In this document: in pieces, positions 41,670 to 53,748 of the stretch
Layout: the number at the start of each line of letters is the position of its first letter
How positions within the stretch are numbered: the stretch's first letter is position 1
Assembly (NCBI RefSeq): GCF_902459535.1
Contig: NZ_LR699553.1
Coordinates: forward strand, 1,302,001-1,366,000
DNA: 64,000 nt
Direction of reading: 5' to 3'
Source: Paraburkholderia dioscoreae
GTDB lineage: Bacteria; Pseudomonadota; Gammaproteobacteria; Burkholderiales; Burkholderiaceae
Translations under genes and position numbers: made by a program
The notes under the pieces: model-generated
Databases searched by the model: none
The model's input: the letters and a program-made list of their open reading frames with translations, nothing else
Told to the model about the DNA's origin: nothing

Positions 41670-41700
41670 GCACTCAGAACCCAACCGATTGAGGACTGTC

Positions 41701-42060
41701 TTGAACCTCGCAGCCTATTTCCCCGTCTTGTTGTTCCTCATTGTAGGCACTGGTTTAGGCGTAGCACTGGTCAGCATTGGCAAGATCCTTGGTCCCAATA
41801 AGCCTGACACCGAGAAAAACGCACCGTACGAGTGCGGCTTCGAAGCATTCGAAGATGCGCGCATGAAGTTCGATGTGCGCTATTACCTCGTCGCCATTCT
41901 CTTCATCATTTTCGATCTTGAAACCGCGTTCCTGTTCCCGTGGGGCGTTGCCTTGCGCGACATCGGCTGGCCCGGCTTCATGGCGATGATGATTTTCCTG
42001 CTCGAATTCCTGCTGGGCTTCGCCTATATCTGGAAGAAGGGCGGCCTCGACTGGGAATGA
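41701..42060 (+). CDS. nuoA: NADH-quinone oxidoreductase subunit A
   Basis: A 119-residue protein from a TTG at 41701 (read as MNLAAYFPVLLFLIVGTGLG), six bases after GAGG. A TTG four codons earlier is in frame but lacks a ribosome-binding site. It has three transmembrane helices. The loop with KNAPYECGFEAFEDARMKFD contains the conserved cysteine near the quinone site. First gene of the complex I operon. Confidence 0.95.
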   Translation: MNLAAYFPVLLFLIVGTGLGVALVSIGKILGPNKPDTEKNAPYECGFEAFEDARMKFDVRYYLVAILFIIFDLETAFLFPWGVALRDIGWPGFMAMMIFLLEFLLGFAYIWKKGGLDWE

Positions 42061-42122
42061 TGGATTAATCGCCGGTTTGCGTGGGTGGCCTGGCTTGCCA
42101 CCCCGTCTGGAGTGGAAAGCAA

Positions 42123-42602
42123 ATGAGTATCGAAGGGGTCTTGAAGGAAGGGTTTGTCACCACCACGGCTGACAAACTGATCAACTGGACGCGCACCGGC
42201 TCGCTGTGGCCGATGACGTTTGGTCTCGCGTGCTGCGCGGTCGAGATGATGCATGCGGGTGCTGCCCGTTATGACCTGGACCGGTTCGGCGTGGTGTTTC
42301 GTCCAAGTCCGCGTCAGTCGGATGTGATGATCGTCGCCGGCACGCTGTGCAACAAGATGGCGCCGGCTCTGCGCAAGGTCTACGACCAGATGGCCGAGCC
42401 GCGCTGGGTTATCTCGATGGGCTCGTGTGCGAACGGCGGCGGCTATTACCACTACTCGTATTCGGTGGTGCGCGGCTGTGACCGGATCGTCCCGGTCGAC
42501 GTCTATGTGCCGGGTTGCCCACCTACGGCGGAAGCGCTGGTGTACGGCGTGATCCAGTTGCAGGCCAAGATTCGCCGCACCAACACAATCGCCCGTCAAT
42601 AA
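42123..42602 (+). CDS. nuoB: NADH-quinone oxidoreductase subunit B
   Basis: A 159-residue protein from the ATG at 42123 ([20 protein letters not shown]). Cysteines for the terminal 4Fe-4S cluster N2 are seen in [25 protein letters not shown] and [11 protein letters not shown]. It passes electrons to ubiquinone at the junction of peripheral and membrane arms. Confidence 0.97.
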
Positions 42603-42623
42603 GGCCAACGCCTCCCCCACAAT

Positions 42624-43226
42624 ATGGCAAGCAAACTCGAGACCCTGAAAGCGAACCTCGAGGCGGCCTTTGGCGGCCTCCTGCAGAGCACTACCGAGGC
42701 AATCGGTGAGTTGACGATCGTCGTGAAGGCTGGCGACTACCTCAACGTGGCAACCCGTCTGCGTGACGACCGCTCGCTCGGTTTCGAGCAATGCGTGGAT
42801 CTGTGCGGCGTCGACTATCAGACCTACGCCGACGGCGCTTACGACGGTCCGCGTTTCGCGGCCGTTCTGCATTTGCTGTCGGTGCAGAACAACTGGCGTC
42901 TGCGTCTGCGCGTGTTCGCACCGGACGACGAAGTGCCGATCCTGCCGTCTGTCGTCGAAATCTGGAGCTCGGTCAACTGGTACGAGCGCGAAGCATTCGA
43001 CCTGTACGGCATCGTGTTCGAAGGCCACCCGGATCTGCGCCGCATCCTGACCGACTACGGTTTTATTGGTCACCCGTTCCGTAAAGATTTCCCGGTCTCC
43101 GGCTACGTCGAAATGCGTTACGACCCGGAAGAGAAGCGCGTCGTCTATCAGCCCGTGACGATCGAGCCGCGGGAAATCACACCGCGCGTGATCCGCGAAG
43201 ATCGCTATGGCGGTCTGAAACACTAA
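42624..43226 (+). CDS. nuoC: NADH-quinone oxidoreductase subunit C
   Basis: A 200-residue 30-kDa-subunit protein. It contains EREAFDLYGIVFEGHPDLRR, ILTDYGFIGHPFRKDFP and the C-terminal EPREITPRV. It is separate from NuoD, unlike the fused NuoCD of E. coli. Confidence 0.97.
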   Translation: MASKLETLKANLEAAFGGLLQSTTEAIGELTIVVKAGDYLNVATRLRDDRSLGFEQCVDLCGVDYQTYADGAYDGPRFAAVLHLLSVQNNWRLRLRVFAPDDEVPILPSVVEIWSSVNWYEREAFDLYGIVFEGHPDLRRILTDYGFIGHPFRKDFPVSGYVEMRYDPEEKRVVYQPVTIEPREITPRVIREDRYGGLKH

Positions 43227-43235
43227 GAGAACGCC

Positions 43236-44489
43236 ATGGCAGAGATCAAGAACTACACGCTCAACTTCGGCCCGCAGCACCCGGCAGCGCACGGTGTGCT
43301 GCGCCTCGTGCTCGAACTCGACGGCGAAGTCATCCAGCGCGCCGATCCCCACATCGGCCTGTTGCATCGCGCGACTGAAAAGCTCGCCGAAACCAAAACA
43401 TTCATTCAGTCGGTGCCGTACATGGACCGTCTCGACTACGTGTCGATGATGGTCAACGAGCACGGCTACGTGATGGCGATCGAAAAGCTGCTCGGCATCG
43501 ACGTGCCGGTACGCGCGCAATACATTCGCGTGATGTTCGACGAAATCACGCGCGTGCTGAACCACCTCATGTGGATCGGCGCGCATGCGCTCGACGTCGG
43601 CGCGATGGCGGTGTTCCTTTACGCATTCCGCGAACGCGAAGACCTGATGGACGTGTACGAAGCGGTCTCCGGCGCACGGATGCACGCGGCTTACTATCGT
43701 CCGGGCGGCGTCTATCGCGATCTGCCCGACGCAATGCCGCAATACAAGGCATCGAAAATTCGCAATGCGAAGGCATTGTCAAGGATGAACGAGAACCGTC
43801 AGGGTTCGCTCCTCGACTTCATCGACGATTTCTTCACGCGTTTCCCGAAGTGCGTGGACGAATACGAAACGCTGCTCACCGACAACCGGATCTGGAAGCA
43901 GCGTCTGGTCGGTATCGGCGTGGTCAGCCCGGAGCGCGCGCTGAATCTCGGTATGACGGGCGCCATGTTGCGCGGCTCGGGTATCGAGTGGGATCTGCGC
44001 AAGAAGCAGCCGTATGAAGTCTATGACAAGCTCGATTTCGACGTTCCGGTCGGCGTGAATGGCGATTGCTATGACCGCTATCTGGTTCGCGTCGAAGAAA
44101 TGCGCCAATCCACGCGCATCGTGAAACAGTGCATTGAGTGGCTGCGTAAGAATCCAGGCCCCGTGATGGTCGACAATCACAAGGTTGCGCCTCCGTCGCG
44201 CGTGGGCATGAAGTCGAACATGGAAGAGCTGATTCACCACTTCAAGCTCTTCACGGAAGGCTTCCACGTGCCGGAAGGCGAGGCGTATGCGGCTGTCGAG
44301 CATCCGAAGGGCGAGTTCGGCATCTACCTGATCTCGGACGGCGCGAACAAGCCGTATCGCCTGAAGATCCGCGCACCGGGCTATGCACATCTGTCCACGC
44401 TCGACGAAATGGCGCGCGGTCACATGATCGCCGACGCTGTGACGATCATCGGCACGCAGGACATCGTGTTCGGCGAAGTGGATCGCTAG
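43236..44489 (+). CDS. nuoD: NADH-quinone oxidoreductase subunit D
   Basis: A 417-residue 49-kDa-subunit protein beginning NYTLNFGPQHPAAHGVLRLV, which carries the conserved HPAAHG quinone-site motif. It also has HIGLLHRATEKLAETKTF and ends DIVFGEVDR. Together with NuoB it forms the quinone-binding pocket. Confidence 0.98.
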   Translation: MAEIKNYTLNFGPQHPAAHGVLRLVLELDGEVIQRADPHIGLLHRATEKLAETKTFIQSVPYMDRLDYVSMMVNEHGYVMAIEKLLGIDVPVRAQYIRVMFDEITRVLNHLMWIGAHALDVGAMAVFLYAFREREDLMDVYEAVSGARMHAAYYRPGGVYRDLPDAMPQYKASKIRNAKALSRMNENRQGSLLDFIDDFFTRFPKCVDEYETLLTDNRIWKQRLVGIGVVSPERALNLGMTGAMLRGSGIEWDLRKKQPYEVYDKLDFDVPVGVNGDCYDRYLVRVEEMRQSTRIVKQCIEWLRKNPGPVMVDNHKVAPPSRVGMKSNMEELIHHFKLFTEGFHVPEGEAYAAVEHPKGEFGIYLISDGANKPYRLKIRAPGYAHLSTLDEMARGHMIADAVTIIGTQDIVFGEVDR

Positions 44490-44620
44490 GACGTATTCAT
44501 CGGCGCGCGTCTTCAGATTGCACCGAAGCGCGCGGCAAGCAAAGGAACGCCGGGTCTGTCGCAGCATGATGTGAGCGACGGGTTTTCGTTCGGTAGGAAT
44601 TGAAAGAGTCGTGTCTGAAA

Positions 44621-45106
44621 ATGATCTCAGCTGAAGGCCTGAAAGAAATCGATCGTGCGATCGCGAAGTATCCCGCCGATCAGAAACAGTCCGCCGTGAT
44701 GTCGGCGTTGGCCACTGCTCAGGAAGAGCATGGCTGGCTGTCGCCCGAACTCATGCAGTTCGTCGCGGACTATCTCGGCATGCCGGCAGTCGCCGTGCAG
44801 GAGGTGGCTACCTTCTACACGATGTACGAGACCTCGCCGGTCGGCAAGTACAAGATCACGCTCTGCACGAACCTGCCGTGTCAGCTCGGCCCGGACGGCG
44901 GCTCGGACAGCGCTGCTGAATATCTGAAGCAGAAGCTCGGCATCGACTTCGGCGAAACCACGCCCGACGGCAAGTTCACCCTGAAAGAAGGTGAGTGCAT
45001 GGGCTCGTGCGGCGACGCGCCGGTGATGCTGGTGAACAACCATCGCATGTGCAGCTTCATGAGCCGCGCGAAGATCGACCAGCTGCTCGAGGAACTTTCG
45101 AAATGA
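44621..45106 (+). CDS. nuoE: NADH-quinone oxidoreductase subunit E
   Basis: A 161-residue 24-kDa-subunit protein from the ATG at 44621 (MISAEGLKEIDRAIAKYPAD), preferred over an upstream in-frame TTG. Ligands of the 2Fe-2S cluster N1a lie in LCTNLPCQLGPDGG and ECMGSCGDAP. A 131-base gap separates it from nuoD. Its stop overlaps the nuoF start. Confidence 0.97.
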   Translation: MISAEGLKEIDRAIAKYPADQKQSAVMSALATAQEEHGWLSPELMQFVADYLGMPAVAVQEVATFYTMYETSPVGKYKITLCTNLPCQLGPDGGSDSAAEYLKQKLGIDFGETTPDGKFTLKEGECMGSCGDAPVMLVNNHRMCSFMSRAKIDQLLEELSK

Positions 45107-46431
45107 CGTGTTTACACGATCGTCACATCAAACCGCTGATTCTCGCCGGCCTGAACGGCGATAACTGGCATCTCGAAGACTATGTGGCGCGCGGCGGTTA
45201 TGCCCAGCTGCGCCGTATTCTGGAAGAGAAGATTCCGCCCGAGCAGGTGATTGCCGACGTCAAGGCGTCGGGTCTGCGCGGCCGAGGCGGTGCGGGCTTC
45301 CCGACCGGCCTGAAGTGGAGCTTCATGCCGCGCCAGTTCCCCGGCCAGAAGTACCTCGTCTGCAATTCGGACGAAGGCGAACCGGGTACGTTCAAAGACC
45401 GCGACATCCTGCGCTTCAATCCGCATGCGCTGATCGAAGGCATGGCCATCGGCGCGTACGCGATGGGCATTACGGTCGGCTACAACTATATCCACGGCGA
45501 AATCTGGGAGGTCTACAAACGCTTTGAACAAGCGTTGGACGAAGCTCGCCGCGCCGGGTTCCTTGGCGAAAACATCATGGGTTCGGGCTTCTCGTTCGAA
45601 CTGCATGCGCACCACGGTTACGGCGCCTATATCTGTGGCGAAGAAACCGCGCTGCTCGAATCGCTGGAAGGCAAGAAAGGCCAGCCGCGCTTCAAGCCGC
45701 CGTTCCCGGCGAGCTTCGGCGTGTACGGCAAGCCGACCACGATCAACAACACTGAGACGTTTGCCGCAGTGCCGTTCCTGCTCGCAATCGGTCCGCAGAA
45801 TTACCTCGAAATCGGCAAGCCGAATAACGGCGGCACGAAGATTTTTTCGATCGCAGGCGACGTCGAGCGTCCGGGCAATTATGAAATTCCGCTCGGCACC
45901 CCGTTCGCCACGCTGATGGAACTCGCTGGCGGCGTACGCGGCGGCAAGAAGATCAAGGCTGTGATTCCTGGCGGCTCGTCCGCACCGGTGATTCCGGGCG
46001 ACATCATGATGCAGACCGACATGGACTACGACTCGATCGCCAAGCAAGGCTCGATGCTCGGTTCCGGCGCGGTCATCGTCATGGACGAGACGCGCTGCAT
46101 GGTGCGCTCGTTGTTGCGTCTGTCGTATTTCTATTACGAAGAATCGTGTGGTCAATGCACGCCTTGCCGCGAAGGCACGGGCTGGTTGTACCGCGTCGTG
46201 CATCGTATCGAACACGGACTCGGCCGTCCGGAAGATCTGGACCTGCTGAACTCGGTCGCTGAAAACATCATGGGCCGCACGATTTGTGCGCTCGGCGATG
46301 CGGCGGCCATGCCGGTTCGCGGCATGCTCAAGCACTACTGGGACGAATTCGAATATCACGTCGCCCATAAGCATTGCCTCGTCGGCGGCCATGCCGGCGC
46401 TGCAGCGGCGTCGGAAACAGTGGCTGCCTGA
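45103..46431 (+). CDS. nuoF: NADH-quinone oxidoreductase subunit F
   Basis: A 442-residue 51-kDa-subunit protein from the ATG at 45103 (ATGA overlap with nuoE). NADH- and FMN-binding GRGGAGFPTGLKWSF and NSDEGEPGTFKDRDIL, and the 4Fe-4S (N3) motif SCGQCTPCREG with a later cysteine in GRTICALGDAA, are visible. It is the NADH entry point. Confidence 0.98.
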   Translation: MTCLHDRHIKPLILAGLNGDNWHLEDYVARGGYAQLRRILEEKIPPEQVIADVKASGLRGRGGAGFPTGLKWSFMPRQFPGQKYLVCNSDEGEPGTFKDRDILRFNPHALIEGMAIGAYAMGITVGYNYIHGEIWEVYKRFEQALDEARRAGFLGENIMGSGFSFELHAHHGYGAYICGEETALLESLEGKKGQPRFKPPFPASFGVYGKPTTINNTETFAAVPFLLAIGPQNYLEIGKPNNGGTKIFSIAGDVERPGNYEIPLGTPFATLMELAGGVRGGKKIKAVIPGGSSAPVIPGDIMMQTDMDYDSIAKQGSMLGSGAVIVMDETRCMVRSLLRLSYFYYEESCGQCTPCREGTGWLYRVVHRIEHGLGRPEDLDLLNSVAENIMGRTICALGDAAAMPVRGMLKHYWDEFEYHVAHKHCLVGGHAGAAAASETVAA

Positions 46432-46555
46432 GCACGCAAACAAGTACGTAGAACAGGTACACACCAGAACACGTCAACCGCGGGATTCATCGCCTGAAAC
46501 GGGCGCTGAACAGGCGAACGATTGAGCGGTAACAGGTTAAGGAAGATTGACCATC

Positions 46556-48889
46556 ATGGTTGAACTTGAAATAGACGGCAAGAAAGTAGAGGTGCCTGAA
46601 GGCAGCATGGTGATCCAGGCTGCGCATAAGGTCGACACGTACATTCCTCACTTCTGCTATCACAAGAAGCTGTCGATTGCGGCCAACTGCCGGATGTGTC
46701 TGGTCGATGTCGAAAAGATGCCGAAAGCGGTGCCCGCGTGCGCCACGCCGGTATCGGCCGGCATGATCGTGCGCACCAAGTCGGACAAGGCGGTGAAGGG
46801 CCAGCAAGCCGTGATGGAATTCCTGCTGATCAACCACCCGCTGGATTGCCCGATCTGCGATCAGGGCGGCGAGTGCCAGTTGCAGGATCTGGCCGTGGGC
46901 TACGGCAAGTCGGCATCGCGTTATAGCGAAGAAAAGCGCGTCGTGTTCCACAAGAACGTCGGCCCGCTGATCTCGATGGAAGAAATGTCGCGTTGCATCC
47001 ACTGCACGCGTTGTGTGCGGTTCGGCCAGGAAGTGGCCGGCGTGATGGAACTCGGCATGCTGGGCCGCGGCGAGCATTCGGAAATCACGTCGTTCGTCGG
47101 CAAGACGGTGGATTCGGAACTGTCGGGCAACATGATCGATCTGTGCCCGGTCGGCGCGCTGACCAGCAAGCCGTTCCGTTACAGCGCCCGCACGTGGGAA
47201 CTGTCGCGCCGCAAGTCGGTGAGCCCGCACGACTCCGTCGGCGCCAACCTCGTGGTGCAAGTCAAGAACAATCGCGTGATGCGCGTTCTGCCGTTCGAAA
47301 ACGAATCCATCAACGAATGCTGGATTTCGGACAAGGACCGCTTCTCGTATGAAGGCCTGAACAGCCCCGAGCGTCTGACTCAGCCGATGCTCAAGCAAGG
47401 TGGCAAGTGGGTCGAGACCGACTGGCAAACCGCGCTCGAATATGTGGTGAAGGGTTTGAAGGGCATCAAGGGCGACCACGGCGCGAACGCGTTGGCCGCG
47501 CTCGGCAGCGCCCACAGCACCGTCGAAGAACTGTTCCTGTTGAAGCAGCTGGCGCAAGCAGTCGGCACGCCTAACGTCGACTTCCGTCTGCGTCAGTCGG
47601 ATTTCTCGGCGCCGGTCAACGGTGCGCCGTGGCTCGGCACCGCCATCGCCGATCTGTCGAACGTCGACGCCGCGTTGGTGATCGGTTCGGATCTGCGCCG
47701 CGATCATCCGCTGTTCGCCGCGCGTCTGCGTCAGGCCGCAAAGGGCGGCGCGAAGCTCACGCTCGTGCAGGCCACCAACGACGACGCGCTGATTCCGCAA
47801 GCGCAACGCGTGGTAGCGGCGCCGTCCGCATGGCTCGACGCGCTGGCCGGTATTGCCGGGGCCGTGTCGGAAGCCGGCGGCGTGGCGCTGCCGGAAGCTT
47901 TCGCCGGCACGCAGCCTTCGGAGGCCGACAAACAGATCGCGAAGTCGCTCGCCACGGGCGAACGCCGCCTCGTGTTGTTGGGCAACGGTGCGGTCCGTCA
48001 TCCGGACTTCGCGGTCATCCAGGCCGCGGCGCAATGGATCGCAGACGCGACCGGCGCGACGCTGGGCTTCCTCACGGAAGCGGCCAACACGGTCGGCGCG
48101 CATCTCGTGAACGCGTTGCCGGGCGAGGGCGGTCTGAGCGCTCGCGAAGTGTTCGAGCAACCGCGCAAGGGCTATGTGCTGCTGAACGTCGAACCGGAGT
48201 TCGACACGGCCAATCCGGCGCAGGCTTTGGCCGCGCTGAAGCAGGCTGAAATGGTGGTCGTGCTGTCGCCGTTCCAGACCGGTGCCGAATACGCCGACGT
48301 GCTGCTGCCGATCGCGCCGTTCACGGAAACCGCCGGTACGTTCGTCAACGCCGAAGGTACGGTGCAGACGTTCAATGGTGTCGTGCGTCCGCTCGGCGAC
48401 ACGCGTCCGGCCTGGAAGGTGTTGCGTGTGCTGGGCAGCCTGCTGGGTCTGCCGGGCTTCGAATTCGAGACTTCGGAAGAAGTGCGCACGGTCGCTCTCG
48501 GCGACGGCGAACTGAAGTCGCGGCTGTCGAACAGGACCGGTGTCACGGTCGCACGCGGCAAGGCGGCGAAGGCTGCGGAAGGCAAGTTCGAGCGGATCGC
48601 GAACGTGCCGATCTATCATGCCGACGCGCTGGTACGCCGGGCAGAGTCGCTGCATCTGACGGCAGCGGCACGGGCAGCGAACACGGTCGGTCTGCCGGCG
48701 GCGCTGTTCGACAAACTGGGTTTGAAGGAAGGCGACGCAGTGCGCGTGCGCCAGGGCGAGCAATCGGTGCAGTTGCCGGCCGTGCGCGACGCGAATCTTG
48801 CGGAGACGGTCGTCCGCGTATCGGCGGCTACGCCTGCCGGTGCAGCGCTGGGCAGCCTGTTCGGTGAACTGGTGGTGGAGAAGGCGTAA
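46556..48889 (+). CDS. nuoG: NADH-quinone oxidoreductase subunit G
   Basis: A 777-residue 75-kDa-subunit protein from the ATG at 46556 (MVELEIDGKKVEVPEGSMVI); an in-frame TTG lies three codons earlier. The N-terminus carries cluster ligands for N1b (FCYHKKLSIAANCRMCLVD), N5 and N4 (HPLDCPICDQGGECQLQD, RCIHCTRCVRFGQEV). The four cysteines that bind the extra cluster N7 in E. coli are replaced (region SPHDSVGANLVVQV), so N7 should be absent. The rest is a molybdopterin-oxidoreductase-like domain. Confidence 0.97.
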   Translation: MVELEIDGKKVEVPEGSMVIQAAHKVDTYIPHFCYHKKLSIAANCRMCLVDVEKMPKAVPACATPVSAGMIVRTKSDKAVKGQQAVMEFLLINHPLDCPICDQGGECQLQDLAVGYGKSASRYSEEKRVVFHKNVGPLISMEEMSRCIHCTRCVRFGQEVAGVMELGMLGRGEHSEITSFVGKTVDSELSGNMIDLCPVGALTSKPFRYSARTWELSRRKSVSPHDSVGANLVVQVKNNRVMRVLPFENESINECWISDKDRFSYEGLNSPERLTQPMLKQGGKWVETDWQTALEYVVKGLKGIKGDHGANALAALGSAHSTVEELFLLKQLAQAVGTPNVDFRLRQSDFSAPVNGAPWLGTAIADLSNVDAALVIGSDLRRDHPLFAARLRQAAKGGAKLTLVQATNDDALIPQAQRVVAAPSAWLDALAGIAGAVSEAGGVALPEAFAGTQPSEADKQIAKSLATGERRLVLLGNGAVRHPDFAVIQAAAQWIADATGATLGFLTEAANTVGAHLVNALPGEGGLSAREVFEQPRKGYVLLNVEPEFDTANPAQALAALKQAEMVVVLSPFQTGAEYADVLLPIAPFTETAGTFVNAEGTVQTFNGVVRPLGDTRPAWKVLRVLGSLLGLPGFEFETSEEVRTVALGDGELKSRLSNRTGVTVARGKAAKAAEGKFERIANVPIYHADALVRRAESLHLTAAARAANTVGLPAALFDKLGLKEGDAVRVRQGEQSVQLPAVRDANLAETVVRVSAATPAGAALGSLFGELVVEKA

Positions 48890-49954
48890 ATGAGCTTGTT
48901 CGATACGATCAACTCGGGCGGCACCCAGCTTCTCGGTGTGGCGTGGCCCACGGTGTGGGCACTGGTGCGCATCCTGGTGGTGGCCGTCGTGATCCTGCTG
49001 TGCGTGGCTTACCTGATTCTGTGGGAGCGTAAGCTGATCGGCTGGATGCACGTGCGTCTCGGCCCGAACCGCGTGGGCCCCGCAGGTTTGCTGCAGCCAA
49101 TCGCCGACGTGCTGAAGCTGTTGCTGAAAGAAGTGATTCAGCCGGCGCAGGCGAGTCGCTGGATTTACATGGTCGCCCCGATCATGGTGGTGGTGCCGGC
49201 CTTTGCGGTCTGGGCGGTGATTCCGTTCCAGGCGGGTGCGGTGCTCGGCGACATCAACGCGGGTCTTCTGTATGCAATGGCGGTTTCATCGATCGGCGTG
49301 TACGGGGTGATTCTGGCAGGCTGGGCGTCGAACTCGAAGTACGCGTTCCTCGGCGCCATGCGTGCCGCGGCCCAGATGGTGTCGTACGAAATTTCGATGG
49401 GCTTCGCGCTCGTCGTCGTGCTGATGACGGCCGGCACGCTGAACCTGTCGGGCATCGTCGCTTCGCAGGAACACGGTATCTTCGCGTCGTACGGCTTGAA
49501 CTTCCTGTCGTGGAACTGGCTGCCGCTACTGCCGATGTTCGTCGTGTACTTCATCTCGGGCATCGCCGAAACGAACCGTCACCCGTTCGACGTGGTGGAA
49601 GGGGAGTCGGAAATCGTCGCGGGCCACATGATCGATTACTCGGGTATGGCGTTCGCGCTGTTCTTCCTCGCCGAGTACATCAACATGATCGTGATCTCGG
49701 CATTGGCTGCAACACTGTTCCTCGGCGGCTGGAGCGCACCGTTCGGCTTCCTGTCGTTTATCCCGGGCATCGTCTGGCTCGTCGCCAAGGTTTTCTTCCT
49801 GTTGTCGGTGTTCATCTGGGCGCGTGCCACATTCCCGCGCTATCGCTATGACCAGATCATGCGTCTGGGCTGGAAGATCTTCATTCCGGTCTGCGTGGTG
49901 TGGCTGGTGGTGGTCGGCTTCTGGATCATGTCGCCGTTGAATATCTGGAAATAA
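48890..49954 (+). CDS. nuoH: NADH-quinone oxidoreductase subunit H
   Basis: A 354-residue polytopic protein starting directly after the nuoG stop. Conserved segments are WERKLIGWMHVRLGPNRVGP, GLLQPIADVLKLLLKE, and the acidic quinone-cavity loop AETNRHPFDVVEGESEIVAG. It forms most of the quinone tunnel in the membrane. Confidence 0.98.
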   Translation: MSLFDTINSGGTQLLGVAWPTVWALVRILVVAVVILLCVAYLILWERKLIGWMHVRLGPNRVGPAGLLQPIADVLKLLLKEVIQPAQASRWIYMVAPIMVVVPAFAVWAVIPFQAGAVLGDINAGLLYAMAVSSIGVYGVILAGWASNSKYAFLGAMRAAAQMVSYEISMGFALVVVLMTAGTLNLSGIVASQEHGIFASYGLNFLSWNWLPLLPMFVVYFISGIAETNRHPFDVVEGESEIVAGHMIDYSGMAFALFFLAEYINMIVISALAATLFLGGWSAPFGFLSFIPGIVWLVAKVFFLLSVFIWARATFPRYRYDQIMRLGWKIFIPVCVVWLVVVGFWIMSPLNIWK

Positions 49955-49969
49955 AGGGCGGATGAACCC

Positions 49970-50458
49970 ATGACCGCAATCCAAAACTTTTTCAAGACCT
50001 TCTTCCTCACGGAGTTGCTCAAAGGCCTCGCGTTGACCGGACGTTATACGTTCCAGCGCAAGGTGACCGTGCAATTTCCGGAAGAGAAGACCCCGATCTC
50101 GCCGCGTTTTCGCGGTCTGCATGCGCTGCGACGCTATGAAAACGGTGAAGAACGCTGCATCGCGTGCAAGCTGTGCGAAGCGGTGTGTCCGGCGCTCGCT
50201 ATTACGATCGAGTCGGAAACGCGCGCGGACAACACCCGCCGCACCACGCGCTACGACATCGACCTGACCAAGTGCATCTTCTGCGGTTTCTGCGAAGAGA
50301 GCTGCCCGGTCGATTCGATCGTCGAAACGCACATTCTCGAGTATCACGGCGAAAAGCGTGGCGATCTGTACTTCACGAAAGACATGCTGCTGGCTGTGGG
50401 CGACCGCTATGAAACGGAGATCGCTGCGAACAAGGCAGCGGACGCACCGTATCGTTGA
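49970..50458 (+). CDS. nuoI: NADH-quinone oxidoreductase subunit I
   Basis: A 162-residue ferredoxin-like protein. Two CxxCxxCxxxCP motifs (CIACKLCEAVCP and CIFCGFCEESCP) bind the 4Fe-4S clusters N6a and N6b, linking NuoG to NuoB. A 191-base gene-free gap follows before nuoJ. Confidence 0.98.
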   Translation: MTAIQNFFKTFFLTELLKGLALTGRYTFQRKVTVQFPEEKTPISPRFRGLHALRRYENGEERCIACKLCEAVCPALAITIESETRADNTRRTTRYDIDLTKCIFCGFCEESCPVDSIVETHILEYHGEKRGDLYFTKDMLLAVGDRYETEIAANKAADAPYR

Positions 50459-50649
50459 AGCGCTTCAGTTGAAGCAGTAAATGCAGCGGTAAATGCAGCA
50501 ATCACGGCCTGTTGTCGGGCCGGGCGCCACGGCCTGAACGCCGCGGCACGGCGCACCTGTGCGGCTGTTCTGGCGGTATGCCAGTTGTATGTCAGCCCCA
50601 GGTGCCGAAGAACAATGCCTGACGATGGCCTAACGATGAACCGGTAATC

Positions 50650-51339
50650 ATGGAATTCACGACCGTACTGTTCTACATCTTCGCGCTGCTCCTGGTGGTT
50701 TCAGGGCTGAAGGTGATCACCTCGCGCAACCCGGTGTCGTCCGCACTGTTTCTGGTGCTGGCGTTCTTCAACGCAGCCGCGATCTGGATGCTGCTGGAGG
50801 CCGAGTTCCTTGCGATCCTGCTGGTGCTGGTCTACGTCGGCGCGGTGATGGTGTTGTTCCTGTTCGTCGTGATGATGCTGGACATCAATATCGACGTGCT
50901 GCGCAAAGACTTCAAACGCTTCGTGCCAATGGCCACGCTGGTCGGCGCGATCATCGTGATCGAAACCGCGCTGATCCTGTGGCACGGTTACGGCGCGACC
51001 GCCACGGCGCTGCGCGACACCACGGCCGCTGCTAACGGCATGGGCGACTGGTCGAACACCCGCCTCATCGGCAAGATCATTTACACCGACTACATCTTTG
51101 CGTTCGAAGTGGCCGGTCTGGTGCTGCTGGTGGCGATCATCGCGGCGATTGCGCTGACCACGAGCCACAAGAAAGACAGCAAACGTCAGAACGTCAGCGA
51201 ACAGGTCAAGGTACGGGCTCAAGACCGTGTGCGCGTCGTGAAGATGAAATCCGAAAAGACCGCGGCCACCGTCGCGGCGGAAGAAGCCGCGGCAGCGGCG
51301 GCAGCAGCGGCCGACTCGGCGCCGGCCAAGAACAGCTGA
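50650..51339 (+). CDS. nuoJ: NADH-quinone oxidoreductase subunit J
   Basis: A 229-residue protein with five transmembrane helices. [20 protein letters not shown] and [20 protein letters not shown] are the conserved NuoJ core. The C-terminal about 55 residues are Lys-rich then Ala-rich ([18 protein letters not shown]) and not typical of E. coli NuoJ. Confidence 0.96.
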
Positions 51340-51359
51340 GCGGACAGGAGATAGAAATC

Positions 51360-51665
51360 ATGTTGACCCTTGCCCATTACCTTGTCCTCGGCGCGATCCT
51401 GTTTGCGATCAGCATCGTCGGCATTTTCCTGAACCGTCGCAACGTCATCATCATCCTGATGGCGATCGAATTGATGCTGCTCGCGGTGAACACCAATTTC
51501 GTCGCGTTCTCGCATTACCTCGGCGACGTGCATGGCCAGATCTTCGTCTTCTTCGTGCTGACGGTTGCGGCAGCGGAAGCGGCAATCGGCCTCGCGATTC
51601 TGGTGACCCTGTTCCGTAGCCTCGACACGATCAATGTCGAGGATCTCGATCAGCTCAAAGGTTAA
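51360..51665 (+). CDS. nuoK: NADH-quinone oxidoreductase subunit K
   Basis: A 101-residue three-helix protein. It carries [20 protein letters not shown] with the conserved membrane glutamate, a second glutamate in [14 protein letters not shown], and the usual 101-residue length. Part of the proton path next to NuoJ. Confidence 0.97.
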
Positions 51666-51682
51666 TTTCAGGAAAAGCGGTT

Positions 51683-53734
<2,052 letters not shown>

Positions 53735-53748
53735 GGCGAGGGACACTA

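Noticed and set aside
46487..49051. A reading frame of about 850 codons on the minus strand opposite nuoG/nuoH
   Set aside because: Caused by GC-rich third-position bias of the real nuo genes; the translation is rich in R, H, Q and D with no domain, and nuoG and nuoH have clear cofactor motifs.
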